Shown piece by piece: positions 15,652-24,671 of a stretch of 64,000 nucleotides of DNA. Each line of letters begins with the position of its first letter. Position 1 is the stretch's first letter. Below the pieces are notes generated by a model that had not been told where the DNA came from, made no database searches, and was given only the letters and a program-made list of their open reading frames with translations. The position numbers and the translations under genes are program-made. Source of the stretch: Mesorhizobium sp. GTDB taxonomy: Bacteria; Pseudomonadota; Alphaproteobacteria; Rhizobiales; Rhizobiaceae. The stretch spans positions 218,032-282,031 of the forward strand of contig SAKE01000005.1 in the NCBI GenBank assembly GCA_004017275.1, in the 5' to 3' direction.

Positions 15652-16461
15652 ATGCACGAAAAAGAGCGCCACAGGATCATTCTGTCCGCCGTCCAGGAAA
15701 AGCCTGTGGTGACGGTGCAGGAGATGGTCGACCTGACGGAGTCTTCCGAGGCGACGATCCGGCGCGACATCGCGGCTCTGCATGTCCAGAAGCGCCTGCG
15801 CCGCGTGCGCGGCGGCGCTGAAGCAATCTCGCCGCCGCAGTTCATTGGGCTGGCCGGCCGGCCCTTTTCCGTCAACGAAACGATCAACGCCTCGCAGAAA
15901 CGCGCCATTGCGCGGGAAGCGGTTGAATTGTGCAAGGACGGCGAGCCGATCATCATCAATGGCGGCACCACCACCTTCCAGATGGTGCATTTCCTGACCG
16001 GCCGCCGCATGCCGATCTTCACCAATTCGTTCCCGATCGCCGAGCACCTGCTCAAGCACTCCAAGAACACGGTGATGCTGTCGGGCGGCACCATCTATCG
16101 CGAGCAGAACATCATCCTGTCGCCCTTCGACAATGACGTGACGCGCAATTTCTATGCGCGCCGTATGTTCATGGGCGCGCAGGGACTCGGTCCGCTCGGC
16201 CTGATGGAGGGCGATCCGCTGCTGATCCAGGCGGAGCAGAAGCTGATCGACCAGGCCGACGAGCTGGTGGTGCTGGTCGATTCCTCGAAATTCCGCAAAC
16301 GCTCAAGCTTGATCCTGTGCGGCCTGTCGCGCATCGCCACAGTCATCACCGATGACGGCATCGAGGATCGCGAAGCCAAGATGTTGGAGACCGCGGGCGT
16401 GACGCTGATCGTCGCCCGCACATCCGCAACCAACAAGGAAGAATCTTCACTGCAGGCCTGA
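15652..16461 (+). CDS. rhaR: DeoR-family transcriptional regulator of rhamnose catabolism
   Basis: A 269-residue DeoR/GlpR regulator. An N-terminal winged helix-turn-helix carries the family signature (VQEMVDLTESSEATIRRDI). It is followed by the DeoRC sensor domain (INGGTTTFQMVHFL, VMLSGGTIY, LVDSSKFRKRSSL) that binds phosphorylated sugar intermediates. In Rhizobium leguminosarum RhaR is the negative regulator of the rha genes, and the same role is inferred here. ATG 15652 follows GGGAGGAACC. It is the first gene of the rightward rhaRSTPQUK group and lies next to the palindromic control region. Confidence 0.93.
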   Translation: MHEKERHRIILSAVQEKPVVTVQEMVDLTESSEATIRRDIAALHVQKRLRRVRGGAEAISPPQFIGLAGRPFSVNETINASQKRAIAREAVELCKDGEPIIINGGTTTFQMVHFLTGRRMPIFTNSFPIAEHLLKHSKNTVMLSGGTIYREQNIILSPFDNDVTRNFYARRMFMGAQGLGPLGLMEGDPLLIQAEQKLIDQADELVVLVDSSKFRKRSSLILCGLSRIATVITDDGIEDREAKMLETAGVTLIVARTSATNKEESSLQA

Positions 16462-16516
16462 GGCCAACTCACGCCCGCAGCGGCGATGGAATGCAACGCT
16501 CAAGGGAGGAAATTCG

Positions 16517-17512
16517 ATGAGCTTCTTGAAGAAACTGATGGTGACGGCGGCTTTCTCGGCTGCCATGTTCGTGAATGCCGCCTATGCCGAAAACGTCAAG
16601 ATCGCGTTGGTGGTGAAGTCGCTCGGCAACGGCTTCTTCGATGCCGCCAACAAGGGCGCCGAAGAGGCGGCCAAGGAACTCGGCGATGTCGACATCATCT
16701 ACACCGGCCCGACCAAGGCGACCGCGGAAGCGCAGATCGAAGTGGTCAACTCGCTGATCGCCCAGAAGGTCAACGCTATCGCCATTTCGGCCAATGACGC
16801 CGATGCGCTGGTGCCGGTGCTGAAGAAGGCCATGGAGCGCGGTATCACCGTCATCTCCTGGGATTCGGGCGTCGCCAAGGAAGGCCGCCAGCTTCACCTC
16901 AATCCGTCCGACACCGGCCTGATCGGCGAGACCATCATCAAGCTTGCCGCCGATTACCTGCCGGAAGGCGGCGACGTCGCCATCCTGTCGGCCTCCTCGA
17001 CCGCGACCAACCAGAACGCCTGGATCGACGCGGCCAAGAAAATCCTGCCGGAGAAGTTCCCCAAGATCAAACTCGTCGCCACCGTCTATGGCGATGACGA
17101 CTCCGCCAAGAGCACCGACGAAGCCAAGGGCCTGCTGAAGTCGTATCCGAACCTCAAGGCGATCATCGCGCCGACCACCGTCGGCGTCGTCGCCGCCGCC
17201 CAGGTCGTCACCGACGAGAACCTGATCGGCAAGGTCAATGTCACCGGCCTCGCGCTGCCGTCCGAGTTCAAGAAGTTCATCGACAACGGCGCCTCGCAGG
17301 CGGTTGCCCTGTGGAACCCGATCGATCTCGGCTACTCGGCCGTCTACCTCGCCCATGATCTGGCGGTGAAGAAGGAAGAGGCAAAGCCCGGCGCCACGCT
17401 TTCTATCGGCCGCGTCGGCAAGGTCACGCTCGACGACACCAATTCGGCTGCGATGGCTCCGCCCTTCCAGTTCGACAAGACCAACATCGAAAAGTTCTCC
17501 AAGATCTATTGA
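16517..17512 (+). CDS. rhaS: Rhamnose ABC transporter substrate-binding protein
   Basis: A 331-residue periplasmic sugar-binding protein of the Peripla_BP_4 / ribose-binding class. A signal peptide (LMVTAAFSAAMFVNAAYA) is cut before ENVKIALVVKSLG. The sequence GNGFFDAANKGAEEAAKELG and the NSLIAQKVNAIAISANDADAL segment are typical of pentose/deoxyhexose binders. A strong Shine-Dalgarno sequence (GGGAGG) precedes the ATG. By position and order it is RhaS of the rhizobial rhamnose transporter, delivering L-rhamnose to RhaT/P/Q. Confidence 0.93.
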   Translation: MSFLKKLMVTAAFSAAMFVNAAYAENVKIALVVKSLGNGFFDAANKGAEEAAKELGDVDIIYTGPTKATAEAQIEVVNSLIAQKVNAIAISANDADALVPVLKKAMERGITVISWDSGVAKEGRQLHLNPSDTGLIGETIIKLAADYLPEGGDVAILSASSTATNQNAWIDAAKKILPEKFPKIKLVATVYGDDDSAKSTDEAKGLLKSYPNLKAIIAPTTVGVVAAAQVVTDENLIGKVNVTGLALPSEFKKFIDNGASQAVALWNPIDLGYSAVYLAHDLAVKKEEAKPGATLSIGRVGKVTLDDTNSAAMAPPFQFDKTNIEKFSKIY

Positions 17513-17526
17513 TCTGGGGCGCTTGC

Positions 17527-17697
17527 ACCCTCCCCCTTGTGGGGAGGGTCGGTGAGGCGGTCTTGCGAAGCAAAACCGGCGAGACGGGGTGGGGGGTGGC
17601 GACATCTCCATGCACCAGGACCTTGATATGCTAGACAACCCCTACCCGGCTCAATTTGTTCGCGACCCTCCCCACAAGGAGGAGGATGAGGCGGCTC
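17527..17697. repeat. Inverted intergenic repeat pair spanning the rhaT start
   Basis: CCTTGTGGGGAGGGTC (17535-17550) and its exact complement GACCCTCCCCACAAGG (17664-17679) lie 113 bp apart, with the repeat-family sequence CTTGCGAAGCAAAACCGGCGAGACGGGG between them (split across 17571-17590). The right-hand copy lies inside the rhaT reading frame, so the repeat contributes codons to that gene. Confidence 0.8.
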
Positions 17698-19184
17698 CAC
17701 GCCTGACGCTGTCCGGCATCTCCAAGAGCTTTCCCGGCGTGCGCGCGCTGCACAATGTCAGCCTGTCGCTCTATCCGGGCGAGGTGACCGCGTTGATCGG
17801 CGAGAACGGCGCCGGCAAGTCGACGCTGGTCAAGATCATGACCGGCATCTACCAGCCGGACGAGGGCACGATCAGCATCGACGGCCAGGCCGTCACGCTG
17901 CCCAGCGCGCATGCCGCCTTCGGCTATGGTGTCACCGCCATCCACCAGGAAACCGTGCTGTTCGACGATCTGACGGTGGCTGAAAACATCTTTCTCGGCC
18001 ATGCGCCGCGCACGCGTTTCGGCACGATCGACTGGCGCACGATGCGCAAAAATGCGCGCGAAGTGCTCGACACCATGCATGCCGGCCATATCGACGCCGA
18101 CGCGCGGCTGAAGGACCTCGGCATCGCCAACAAGCATCTGGTCGCCGTTGCGCGCGCCATGTCGATCGACGCGCAGATCGTCATCATGGACGAACCGACC
18201 GCCGCGCTTTCGATGAAGGAAATCGAAGAGCTCTTTTTGCTGATCGAGTTCCTCAAGAGCGAGGGCAAGGCGATCCTGTTCATCAGCCACAAGTTCGATG
18301 AGATCTACCGCATCGCAGACCGCTACACGGTGTTTCGCGATGGCGAGATGGTCGGGGAGGGCCTGATCAGGGATGCCGGCCAGAGCCAGATCGTGCGCCT
18401 GATGGTCGGCCGCGCGGTCGACCACATCTTTCCGCAGCGCAAGGCCGAGATCGGCGCGACGGTGCTTTCCGTTTCCGGCCTGTCGCACCCGACCGAATTC
18501 AACGATATCGGCTTCGAGCTACACACGGGCGAGATTCTCGGCTTTTACGGCCTGGTCGGTGCCGGCCGCAGCGAGGTGATGCAGGCGATATCGGGCATCA
18601 CCCGCACGTCAGCCGGCACGATCACTTTGGAAGGCAAGACGATCGCCCCGAAATCGGCGGCGGATTCGATCGAGGCTGGCATCGTCTACGTGCCGGAAGA
18701 ACGCGGCAAGCAAGGCGTGGTGATCGGCCTGCCGATCTTCCAGAACGTCTCGCTGCCTTCACTCGAGCGCACATCCAAGTCGGGCCTGCTTCGGCTGGCT
18801 GAGGAGTTTTCGCTCGCCCGCTCCTATACCGAGCGGCTCGACCTGCGCGCCTCCTCGCTCAGCCAGGATGTCGGCACATTGTCGGGTGGCAACCAGCAGA
18901 AGATCGTCATCGCCAAATGGCTGGCGACCGCACCCAAGGTGATCATCCTGGACGAGCCGACCAAAGGCATCGACATCGGCTCCAAGGCCGCCGTGCACGG
19001 CTTCATGGCCGAGTTGGTGGCGCAAGGCCTGTCAGTGATCATGGTGTCGTCCGAACTGCCCGAAATCCTCGGCATGTCCGACCGGGTCGTCGTCATGCGC
19101 GAAGGGCTCGTCGCGGCGGTCTACGACAACAAGGGGTTGGACGCCGAAACGCTGGTCAGGACGGCGGCAGGGATCGCGGCATGA
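17610..19184 (+). CDS. rhaT: Rhamnose ABC transporter ATP-binding protein (two ATPase domains)
   Basis: A 524-residue sugar-type ABC ATPase energising rhamnose uptake with RhaS, RhaP and RhaQ. The first domain has a Walker A ([14 protein letters not shown], about residue 68) and a Walker B (IVIMDEPTAAL). The second has the usual degenerate P-loop (GLVGAGRSEVM), a signature [14 protein letters not shown] and IILDEPTKGID. The start is uncertain: ATG 17610 lacks a clear ribosome site, and residues about 19-29 (DPPHKEEDEAA) are encoded by an intergenic repeat. The family core begins only at about residue 32 (LTLSGISKSFPGV). The end overlaps rhaP by 4 bp. Confidence 0.93.
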   Translation: MHQDLDMLDNPYPAQFVRDPPHKEEDEAAPRLTLSGISKSFPGVRALHNVSLSLYPGEVTALIGENGAGKSTLVKIMTGIYQPDEGTISIDGQAVTLPSAHAAFGYGVTAIHQETVLFDDLTVAENIFLGHAPRTRFGTIDWRTMRKNAREVLDTMHAGHIDADARLKDLGIANKHLVAVARAMSIDAQIVIMDEPTAALSMKEIEELFLLIEFLKSEGKAILFISHKFDEIYRIADRYTVFRDGEMVGEGLIRDAGQSQIVRLMVGRAVDHIFPQRKAEIGATVLSVSGLSHPTEFNDIGFELHTGEILGFYGLVGAGRSEVMQAISGITRTSAGTITLEGKTIAPKSAADSIEAGIVYVPEERGKQGVVIGLPIFQNVSLPSLERTSKSGLLRLAEEFSLARSYTERLDLRASSLSQDVGTLSGGNQQKIVIAKWLATAPKVIILDEPTKGIDIGSKAAVHGFMAELVAQGLSVIMVSSELPEILGMSDRVVVMREGLVAAVYDNKGLDAETLVRTAAGIAA

Positions 19185-20161
19185 AGGCTTTTTTGAAATA
19201 CCGTGAAATCTGGCTGTTCGCGGCCATCGTCGTGCTGATCGGCCTGATCTCGACGCGCTTCCCTGCCTTTGCCGACCTCGGCAATCTGCGTCAGGTGTTC
19301 AACGACACCTCGATCCTGATGATCCTGGCGCTTGGCCAGATGGTGGTCATCCTGACCCGGTCGATCGATCTGTCGATGGCCTCCAACCTCTGCTTCACCG
19401 GCATGGTGGTGGCAATGCTGAACGCCGCGCATCCGGCAATCCCGATCCCGCTGCTGATCGTCATTGCGCTGCTGGTCGGCCTGGTGCTGGGCGCCGTCAA
19501 CGGCCTTTTGGTCTGGCGGCTGAACATCCCCTCGATCGTGGTGACATTGGGCACGCTGACCATCTATCGCGGCGCCACCTTCGTCCTGTCCGGCGGCGCC
19601 TGGGTCAATGCCGACAAGATGAGCCCGGACTTCATCGGCTTTCAGCGCGCCGCCTTCCTCGGCATTCCGGTGCTGTCCTGGATCGCCATCCTGGTCATTG
19701 CGCTGTTCTTCGTCCTGATGACACGCACCGCGCTCGGCCGCTCGATCTACGCCATCGGCGTCAATCCGACGGCTTCGGTCTATGCCGGCATCGATGTCGG
19801 CCGGACGAAGTTCATCGTCTTCTGCATCTCCGGCATGATCGGCGGCCTCTCGGGCTATCTCTGGATCTCGCGCTACGTGATCGCCTCGGTCGAGGTCGCC
19901 AATGGCTATGAACTCAACATCATTGCCGCCTGCGTCATCGGCGGCATATCGATCGCCGGCGGCATCGGCTCGGTCGGCGGCGCGGTGCTTGGGGCGCTGT
20001 TCCTCGGCATCATCTCCAACGCTTTGCCGGTCATCAACATCTCGCCCTTCTGGCAGATGGCGATTTCGGGCAGCGCCATCATTCTGGCCGTCGTGCTCAA
20101 CGCGCGTAGCGAACGCCAGCAGGGCCGCATCATCCTCAGAAAGATCGAGGCGGTGACATGA
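19181..20161 (+). CDS. rhaP: Rhamnose ABC transporter permease RhaP
   Basis: A 326-residue BPD_transp_2 family inner-membrane permease with about eight to ten hydrophobic helices. It has the family segment LGQMVVILTRSIDLSMAS near residue 50 and the coupling-region motif TALGRSIYAIGVNPTAS near residue 190. ATG 19181 overlaps the rhaT stop (ATGA), and its own stop overlaps rhaQ, indicating strict translational coupling. With RhaQ it should form the membrane channel for L-rhamnose. Confidence 0.92.
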   Translation: MKAFLKYREIWLFAAIVVLIGLISTRFPAFADLGNLRQVFNDTSILMILALGQMVVILTRSIDLSMASNLCFTGMVVAMLNAAHPAIPIPLLIVIALLVGLVLGAVNGLLVWRLNIPSIVVTLGTLTIYRGATFVLSGGAWVNADKMSPDFIGFQRAAFLGIPVLSWIAILVIALFFVLMTRTALGRSIYAIGVNPTASVYAGIDVGRTKFIVFCISGMIGGLSGYLWISRYVIASVEVANGYELNIIAACVIGGISIAGGIGSVGGAVLGALFLGIISNALPVINISPFWQMAISGSAIILAVVLNARSERQQGRIILRKIEAVT

Positions 20162-21153
20162 CCGACATCCCTGCCCCACGCCACATTCCCGACCGGCTCG
20201 ACAAGCCGCTGCGTTCGGCGATCTTTTCCTGGGAAGCGCTGCTGGTCGTGGTGGCCGTCGCTATCTTCGCCATCAACAGCTTCGCCTCGCCCTATTTCCT
20301 TGATCCGTATTCGCTGTCCGATCTGACCTTCAATTTCACCGAGAAGGGCCTGATCGCCTTCGCCATGGCGCTGCTGATCATCTCTGGCGAGATCGACCTG
20401 TCGGTGGCCGCCATCATCGCGCTGGCGTCAACCATGATGGGCATGGCGGTGCAGGCCGGCGCCGGCACGCCGGTGCTGGTGCTGATCGGCATCGTCATTG
20501 GACTCGGCTGCGGCGCCTTCAACGGTCTGCTGGTGACAAGGCTCGGCCTGCCCTCGATCGTCGTCACCATCGGCACGATGAGCCTGTTTCGCGGCATCGC
20601 CTTCATCGTTCTCGGCGACCAGGCCTACAAGGGCTATCCCGAAAGCTTCGCTTTCTTCGGCCAGGGTTACGTCTGGTGGGTGGTGTCGTTCGAACTGGTG
20701 CTCTTCCTCATCGCTGCCGTCGTCTACTGGTTCCTGCTGCACCGCACCAGTTTCGGCCGCCGCGTTTTCGCCATCGGCAACAACCCGATCGCTGCGCAGT
20801 TTTCCGGCGTGCGCGTCGGCCGCACCAAGTTCATCCTGTTTTGCCTGACTGGGCTGATGTCGGGCATCGCCTCGGTGCTGATCACCTCGCGCCTCGGCTC
20901 GACAAGGCCGTCGATCGCACAGGGCTATGAGCTGGAAGTCATCACCATGGTGGTGCTCGGCGGCGTCAGCATCCTGGGCGGCGCTGGCAGCATTCTGGGC
21001 GTCGTGCTCGCCGCCTTCATCATGGGGCTGGTGACTTTCGGGCTTGGCCTGCTCAACGTGCCCGGCATCGTCATGTCGATTTTCATCGGCCTGCTGCTGA
21101 TCATCGTCATCGCCCTGCCGATCGTCTGGCGGCGGCTGCGCGGAGGGCGCTGA
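20158..21153 (+). CDS. rhaQ: Rhamnose ABC transporter permease RhaQ
   Basis: A 331-residue permease paralogous to RhaP. It has the same family landmarks ([20 protein letters not shown] and [21 protein letters not shown]) and ends in a basic cytoplasmic tail ([10 protein letters not shown]). The 4-bp overlap with rhaP and 1-bp overlap with the next gene place it in the middle of the rha operon. It most likely heterodimerises with RhaP. Confidence 0.92.
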   Translation: MTDIPAPRHIPDRLDKPLRSAIFSWEALLVVVAVAIFAINSFASPYFLDPYSLSDLTFNFTEKGLIAFAMALLIISGEIDLSVAAIIALASTMMGMAVQAGAGTPVLVLIGIVIGLGCGAFNGLLVTRLGLPSIVVTIGTMSLFRGIAFIVLGDQAYKGYPESFAFFGQGYVWWVVSFELVLFLIAAVVYWFLLHRTSFGRRVFAIGNNPIAAQFSGVRVGRTKFILFCLTGLMSGIASVLITSRLGSTRPSIAQGYELEVITMVVLGGVSILGGAGSILGVVLAAFIMGLVTFGLGLLNVPGIVMSIFIGLLLIIVIALPIVWRRLRGGR

Positions 21154-21470
21154 TGCCGCAGAAGTATGCGTTCAAGATGAAGCTGAAGCCCGGCGTGAAG
21201 GCTGAGTACAAGAAGCGCCATGACGAGATCTGGCCGTCACTGGTATCGCTGCTGAAGCAGGCTGGCGTTTCCGATTATTCCATCCATCTCGACGAGGAGA
21301 CCAATATTCTCTTCGGCGTGCTGTGGCGGCGAGATGACCACGGCATGGACGAACTGCCGAAGCACCCGGTGATGCAGCGCTGGTGGGCTCACATGGCCGA
21401 CATCATGGAAACCAGGCCGGACAATGAGCCGGTGGCCGTGCCGCTGGAAACCGTGTTCCACATGGCATGA
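21153..21470 (+). CDS. rhaU: L-rhamnose mutarotase
   Basis: A 105-residue dimeric alpha+beta protein that interconverts the alpha and beta anomers of L-rhamnose. The family motifs are clear: [11 protein letters not shown] near the N-terminus (His/Trp active site), [14 protein letters not shown], and the paired tryptophans in [13 protein letters not shown]. The start shares the last base of rhaQ and the end overlaps rhaK by 4 bp. In Rhizobium leguminosarum the same position is held by RhaU, needed for efficient rhamnose use. Confidence 0.95.
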   Translation: MPQKYAFKMKLKPGVKAEYKKRHDEIWPSLVSLLKQAGVSDYSIHLDEETNILFGVLWRRDDHGMDELPKHPVMQRWWAHMADIMETRPDNEPVAVPLETVFHMA

Positions 21471-22843
21471 GCGCACCCCGCCACATCGCCGTCATCGATA
21501 TCGGCAAGACCAACGCCAAGGTGGCGCTGGTCAACCTCGCCTCGCTAAGCGAGGTGGCGCTGCGCCGCACGGCCAATGCGCCGGTGCGGCAGGCGCCCTA
21601 CCCGCATCACGATGTCGAGGCGTTGTGGGCGTTCATCCTCGACAGCCTTGCCGCCCTCAACCGCGAACAGCGCATCGACGCCATTTCGATCACCACCCAT
21701 GGTGCGACGGGCGTGCTGGTCGATGCCGTGGGCGAACTGGTGCTGCCGGTGCTCGACTATGAATTCGATGGCCCTGACAGGCTGGCCGCGGACTATGACG
21801 CGATCCGCCCGCCTTTCGCGGAGACCGGCACGCCGCGACTGCCGCTCGGCCTCAACCTCGGAGCGCAATTCTTCTGGCAGCAGAAAAGCTTCCCGGTCGA
21901 ATTCGCCAAGGCTGCCGCGATGCTGATGTACCCGCAATATTGGGCCTTGCGCCTGACCGGTATCGCCGCCAACGAGATGACCTCGCTCGGCTGCCATACC
22001 GATCTGTGGAACCCTTGGAAGGCTGATTTTTCATCATTGGTCGACGACCTGGAATGGCGCCGCCTGATGGCGCCGGTACGGCCAGCCAGGGATCGCCTCG
22101 GCCCGATCCTGCCCAGTGTTGCGGTGCGAGCTGGACTCGATCCGCAAACGCCGGTGTTCTGCGGCCTGCATGATTCCAACGCGTCGCTGCTGCCGCATCT
22201 TCTGTCCGACAAACCGCCTTTCTCCGTGGTCTCGACCGGCACCTGGGTGGTGTCGATGGCGGTCGGCGGCAAGCAGATTGCGCTGGATGCGGCGCGCGAC
22301 ACACTGGTCAATGTCAACGCACTCGGCAGTCCCGTTCCCTCTGCGCGCTTCATGGGCGGCCGCGAGTTTTCCCTGCTGACGAAGGACCAGCCGGAGCAGT
22401 GGGCCGGAGCCGATGTCGGCGCCGTGCTGGCGCAAAAGATGCTGCTGCTGCCATCGACCCAGCAAGGGTCGGGGCCTTACCCGCATCATGCCGCGGTATG
22501 GCTCAACGCCGACGGGATGAACAATGGCCAGCGCTTTGCCGCCATCTCGTTCTATCTGGCGCTGATGACGGCGACCTGCCTCGACCTGATCGGCGCCGAT
22601 GGCCCGACCACAGTCGAAGGCCCCTTTGCCCGCAACCGGCTGTTTGTCGAAATGCTGGCAGCAAGCACGGCACGCGCCGTTGTTGCGTCCGAAGCTGCGA
22701 CCGGGACCAGCATCGGCGCCGCACTGCTGGCAACCGATCAGCTGATGGCGCAGGGCAAAGGCAAAAGAATGGAGCCGCCGACCGACCGGGTCTGGGCCGA
22801 CTATGTCGGCGCATGGCGCGCGGCGATCAAAGCGCAGAGCTGA
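21467..22843 (+). CDS. rhaK: Rhamnulokinase (FGGY family)
   Basis: A 458-residue sugar kinase that phosphorylates L-rhamnulose to rhamnulose-1-phosphate. The N-terminal ATP site ([16 protein letters not shown]) and the second half ([17 protein letters not shown], then [16 protein letters not shown]) match the FGGY fold. It belongs to the rhizobial RhaK type, in which the kinase is also reported to be required for rhamnose transport. It is the last gene of rhaRSTPQUK, and its stop directly abuts the stop of the convergent racemase-like gene with no bases between. Confidence 0.93.
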   Translation: MSAPRHIAVIDIGKTNAKVALVNLASLSEVALRRTANAPVRQAPYPHHDVEALWAFILDSLAALNREQRIDAISITTHGATGVLVDAVGELVLPVLDYEFDGPDRLAADYDAIRPPFAETGTPRLPLGLNLGAQFFWQQKSFPVEFAKAAAMLMYPQYWALRLTGIAANEMTSLGCHTDLWNPWKADFSSLVDDLEWRRLMAPVRPARDRLGPILPSVAVRAGLDPQTPVFCGLHDSNASLLPHLLSDKPPFSVVSTGTWVVSMAVGGKQIALDAARDTLVNVNALGSPVPSARFMGGREFSLLTKDQPEQWAGADVGAVLAQKMLLLPSTQQGSGPYPHHAAVWLNADGMNNGQRFAAISFYLALMTATCLDLIGADGPTTVEGPFARNRLFVEMLAASTARAVVASEAATGTSIGAALLATDQLMAQGKGKRMEPPTDRVWADYVGAWRAAIKAQS

Positions 22844-24670
22844 TTACAAAATCCGCTTGCCGAAAGCCGACATGACGAAATTGACCGCGTCGGTGCCGAT
22901 CCGCGGTTCCAGATCCGCCGTCAGGCCCGACACATCCATCGACAGCAGTCCGCCGGAGAGCGCGATCGCCTCCATCGCCTGATGCGTCTCGCGCACGGTC
23001 AATCCTCCGGAGCCAGCCGCCCAGCCAGCGAATTCGGTCACTGTGGGCGAGTAGCTGACATGAAAGCCTTGCGTGCCGGAGGTGGCGATACGGATCGCCT
23101 CATGCATCAGGTCGCGCATGCCCATGGCGTCGATATCGGTCATGGTGAAAGCTGACACGCGTGAGTCCTTCAGCACCCTGGCTTCGGCCGGGTCGGCATG
23201 GCGCAAGCCGATAATGACGACATTTTCCGGCGACAGCTGCGGCTGCAGCGCGCCTGCCTTGTGATCGAGGCCAAGCGCTCGCGCCAGCACCGAGCCTTCC
23301 GGCAGGTCGATGCCGTCCTCATCCTCGGGCATCAGGGCAGCGATGGAATCGATCCAGATCAGGCCGAAGGAATGCGTCGCGCGCGCCGTTGCGGTCAGCG
23401 CCTTGTGGGCGATGCGACGGTCGGCGCCGGCAGTCAGCCGAAGCAGCCCCGATGGCGGCCGCTCGACATCGGCCAACTCTACGACGTCGAAATTCATCGC
23501 TTCCAGCCGCGCGCCGGTGCATTCCCGAGCCAGGATACCGGCGGCTGCCGGTTCGGCAGAGATCGACACCATCTTGCGGCCGGAAAAATCCTCGACGTCA
23601 TGCATCGGGGCCTTCTCGACATATTCCGAGGTCATCGCCAGAAGCATGGCGCCATAGCTCATGCGGAAGGCGACGCGGTCGCCGACGGCCGGGCGCGGAT
23701 CGGCATCGGCGACGTCCAGCAACAGATGGTCGCTGGAGGCGCCGAGCACCCGTATCCCCTTGGCGATCGGCGTCAGCCCCTCGACCAGCACGTCCTCACG
23801 GCCGATATTGGCTATGGCGCGCAGCCTGTCGCCCTCGTCGGGGAAGACCGGCTGGTTGCCGAAGGCGTCGTAGCCGGACTGGCCGATCGGCCGTGACGGC
23901 TTAAGCTTGACCTCGATAATGTCGCTGGTCAGCCGGCAGGCATCCGGTTCGAGTTCGGCCCATGGTACGTCGCGGAAGGTCTCGACGCCGCCCTGCAGGA
24001 TCGCCTCGCCGACGCGCAGATTGTTGATACCGGCCGGCAGTCTGCCTTCGAGCAGCAGCGGCAGCGACGACGAGGCGCCGCCGGAAATCACGTCGAGGCT
24101 TTTGCCGGAGAGGCGCTCGGTCTTGTAGGCGTGGGCGACGAGCTGGCCGAGGTTTTCCGGCGTCGGCATGATGGCGCCGAAGCAGCCGAGATTGGTGCCG
24201 ATGCCGGCGATCCGCACGCCCTTGAACTGCAGGATCTGCTCGACCGTTGGCACCAGATCGTTTGGCCAGATGCCTTCGCGGAGGTCGCCGAGATCGATCA
24301 TCAGCATGATGTCGTGGACGCGCCCCATGCGCTCGGCGATGCGCGAAATCTCGCGGATGGTGGCGAGTTCCGACTGCAGGCTGATGTCGACGGTGCGCAC
24401 CACCTCCTCGACCCGCGCCATCGGCGGGCTGCGCAACAGCATGATCGGCGCGGTGATGCCGCTGTCGCGCAGCCGGCGAATGTTCTCGAAGCGCGATTCG
24501 GCGATGCCGGCGACACCGCCGCGCAGCATGGCGCGCGCCACCTGCGGCATGCCGCAGGTGCCCTTGGTGACGCCGAACACCTTGATGCCCGACAGCGCGC
24601 AGCGTTCGACGATCGTGCGCGCGTTGCGCTCGATGCGGCCAAGGTCGATGGCGACTTGCGGTCCCGACAT
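22844..24670 (-). CDS. Fold-III PLP racemase fused to an arginase-like domain lacking metal ligands
   Basis: A 608-residue two-domain protein. Residues about 1-360 resemble the alanine/ornithine racemase group of fold-type III PLP enzymes, with the likely PLP lysine K36 in GVTKGTCG and features such as GIGTNLGCFG and GGASSSLPLLLEGRL. Residues about 365-608 resemble arginases (ENVVIIGLRHADPAEARVL, FTMTDIDAMG, GGLTVRETHQAME, FGKRIL). The manganese ligands are replaced: the family GGDH is AGAD-R at 414-418, DAHGD is DSIAA at 441-445, and the DLDGLDP-type site is SYSPTVTEF (539-547). ATG 24670 has a G-rich ribosome site and starts one base after the dadA-like stop, so the two genes form an operon. 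I infer a basic amino acid racemase (ornithine, arginine or lysine) with a ligand-binding pseudoenzyme domain. The substrate is not proven. Confidence 0.85.
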   Translation of the reverse strand: MSGPQVAIDLGRIERNARTIVERCALSGIKVFGVTKGTCGMPQVARAMLRGGVAGIAESRFENIRRLRDSGITAPIMLLRSPPMARVEEVVRTVDISLQSELATIREISRIAERMGRVHDIMLMIDLGDLREGIWPNDLVPTVEQILQFKGVRIAGIGTNLGCFGAIMPTPENLGQLVAHAYKTERLSGKSLDVISGGASSSLPLLLEGRLPAGINNLRVGEAILQGGVETFRDVPWAELEPDACRLTSDIIEVKLKPSRPIGQSGYDAFGNQPVFPDEGDRLRAIANIGREDVLVEGLTPIAKGIRVLGASSDHLLLDVADADPRPAVGDRVAFRMSYGAMLLAMTSEYVEKAPMHDVEDFSGRKMVSISAEPAAAGILARECTGARLEAMNFDVVELADVERPPSGLLRLTAGADRRIAHKALTATARATHSFGLIWIDSIAALMPEDEDGIDLPEGSVLARALGLDHKAGALQPQLSPENVVIIGLRHADPAEARVLKDSRVSAFTMTDIDAMGMRDLMHEAIRIATSGTQGFHVSYSPTVTEFAGWAAGSGGLTVRETHQAMEAIALSGGLLSMDVSGLTADLEPRIGTDAVNFVMSAFGKRIL

Positions 24671-24671
24671 C

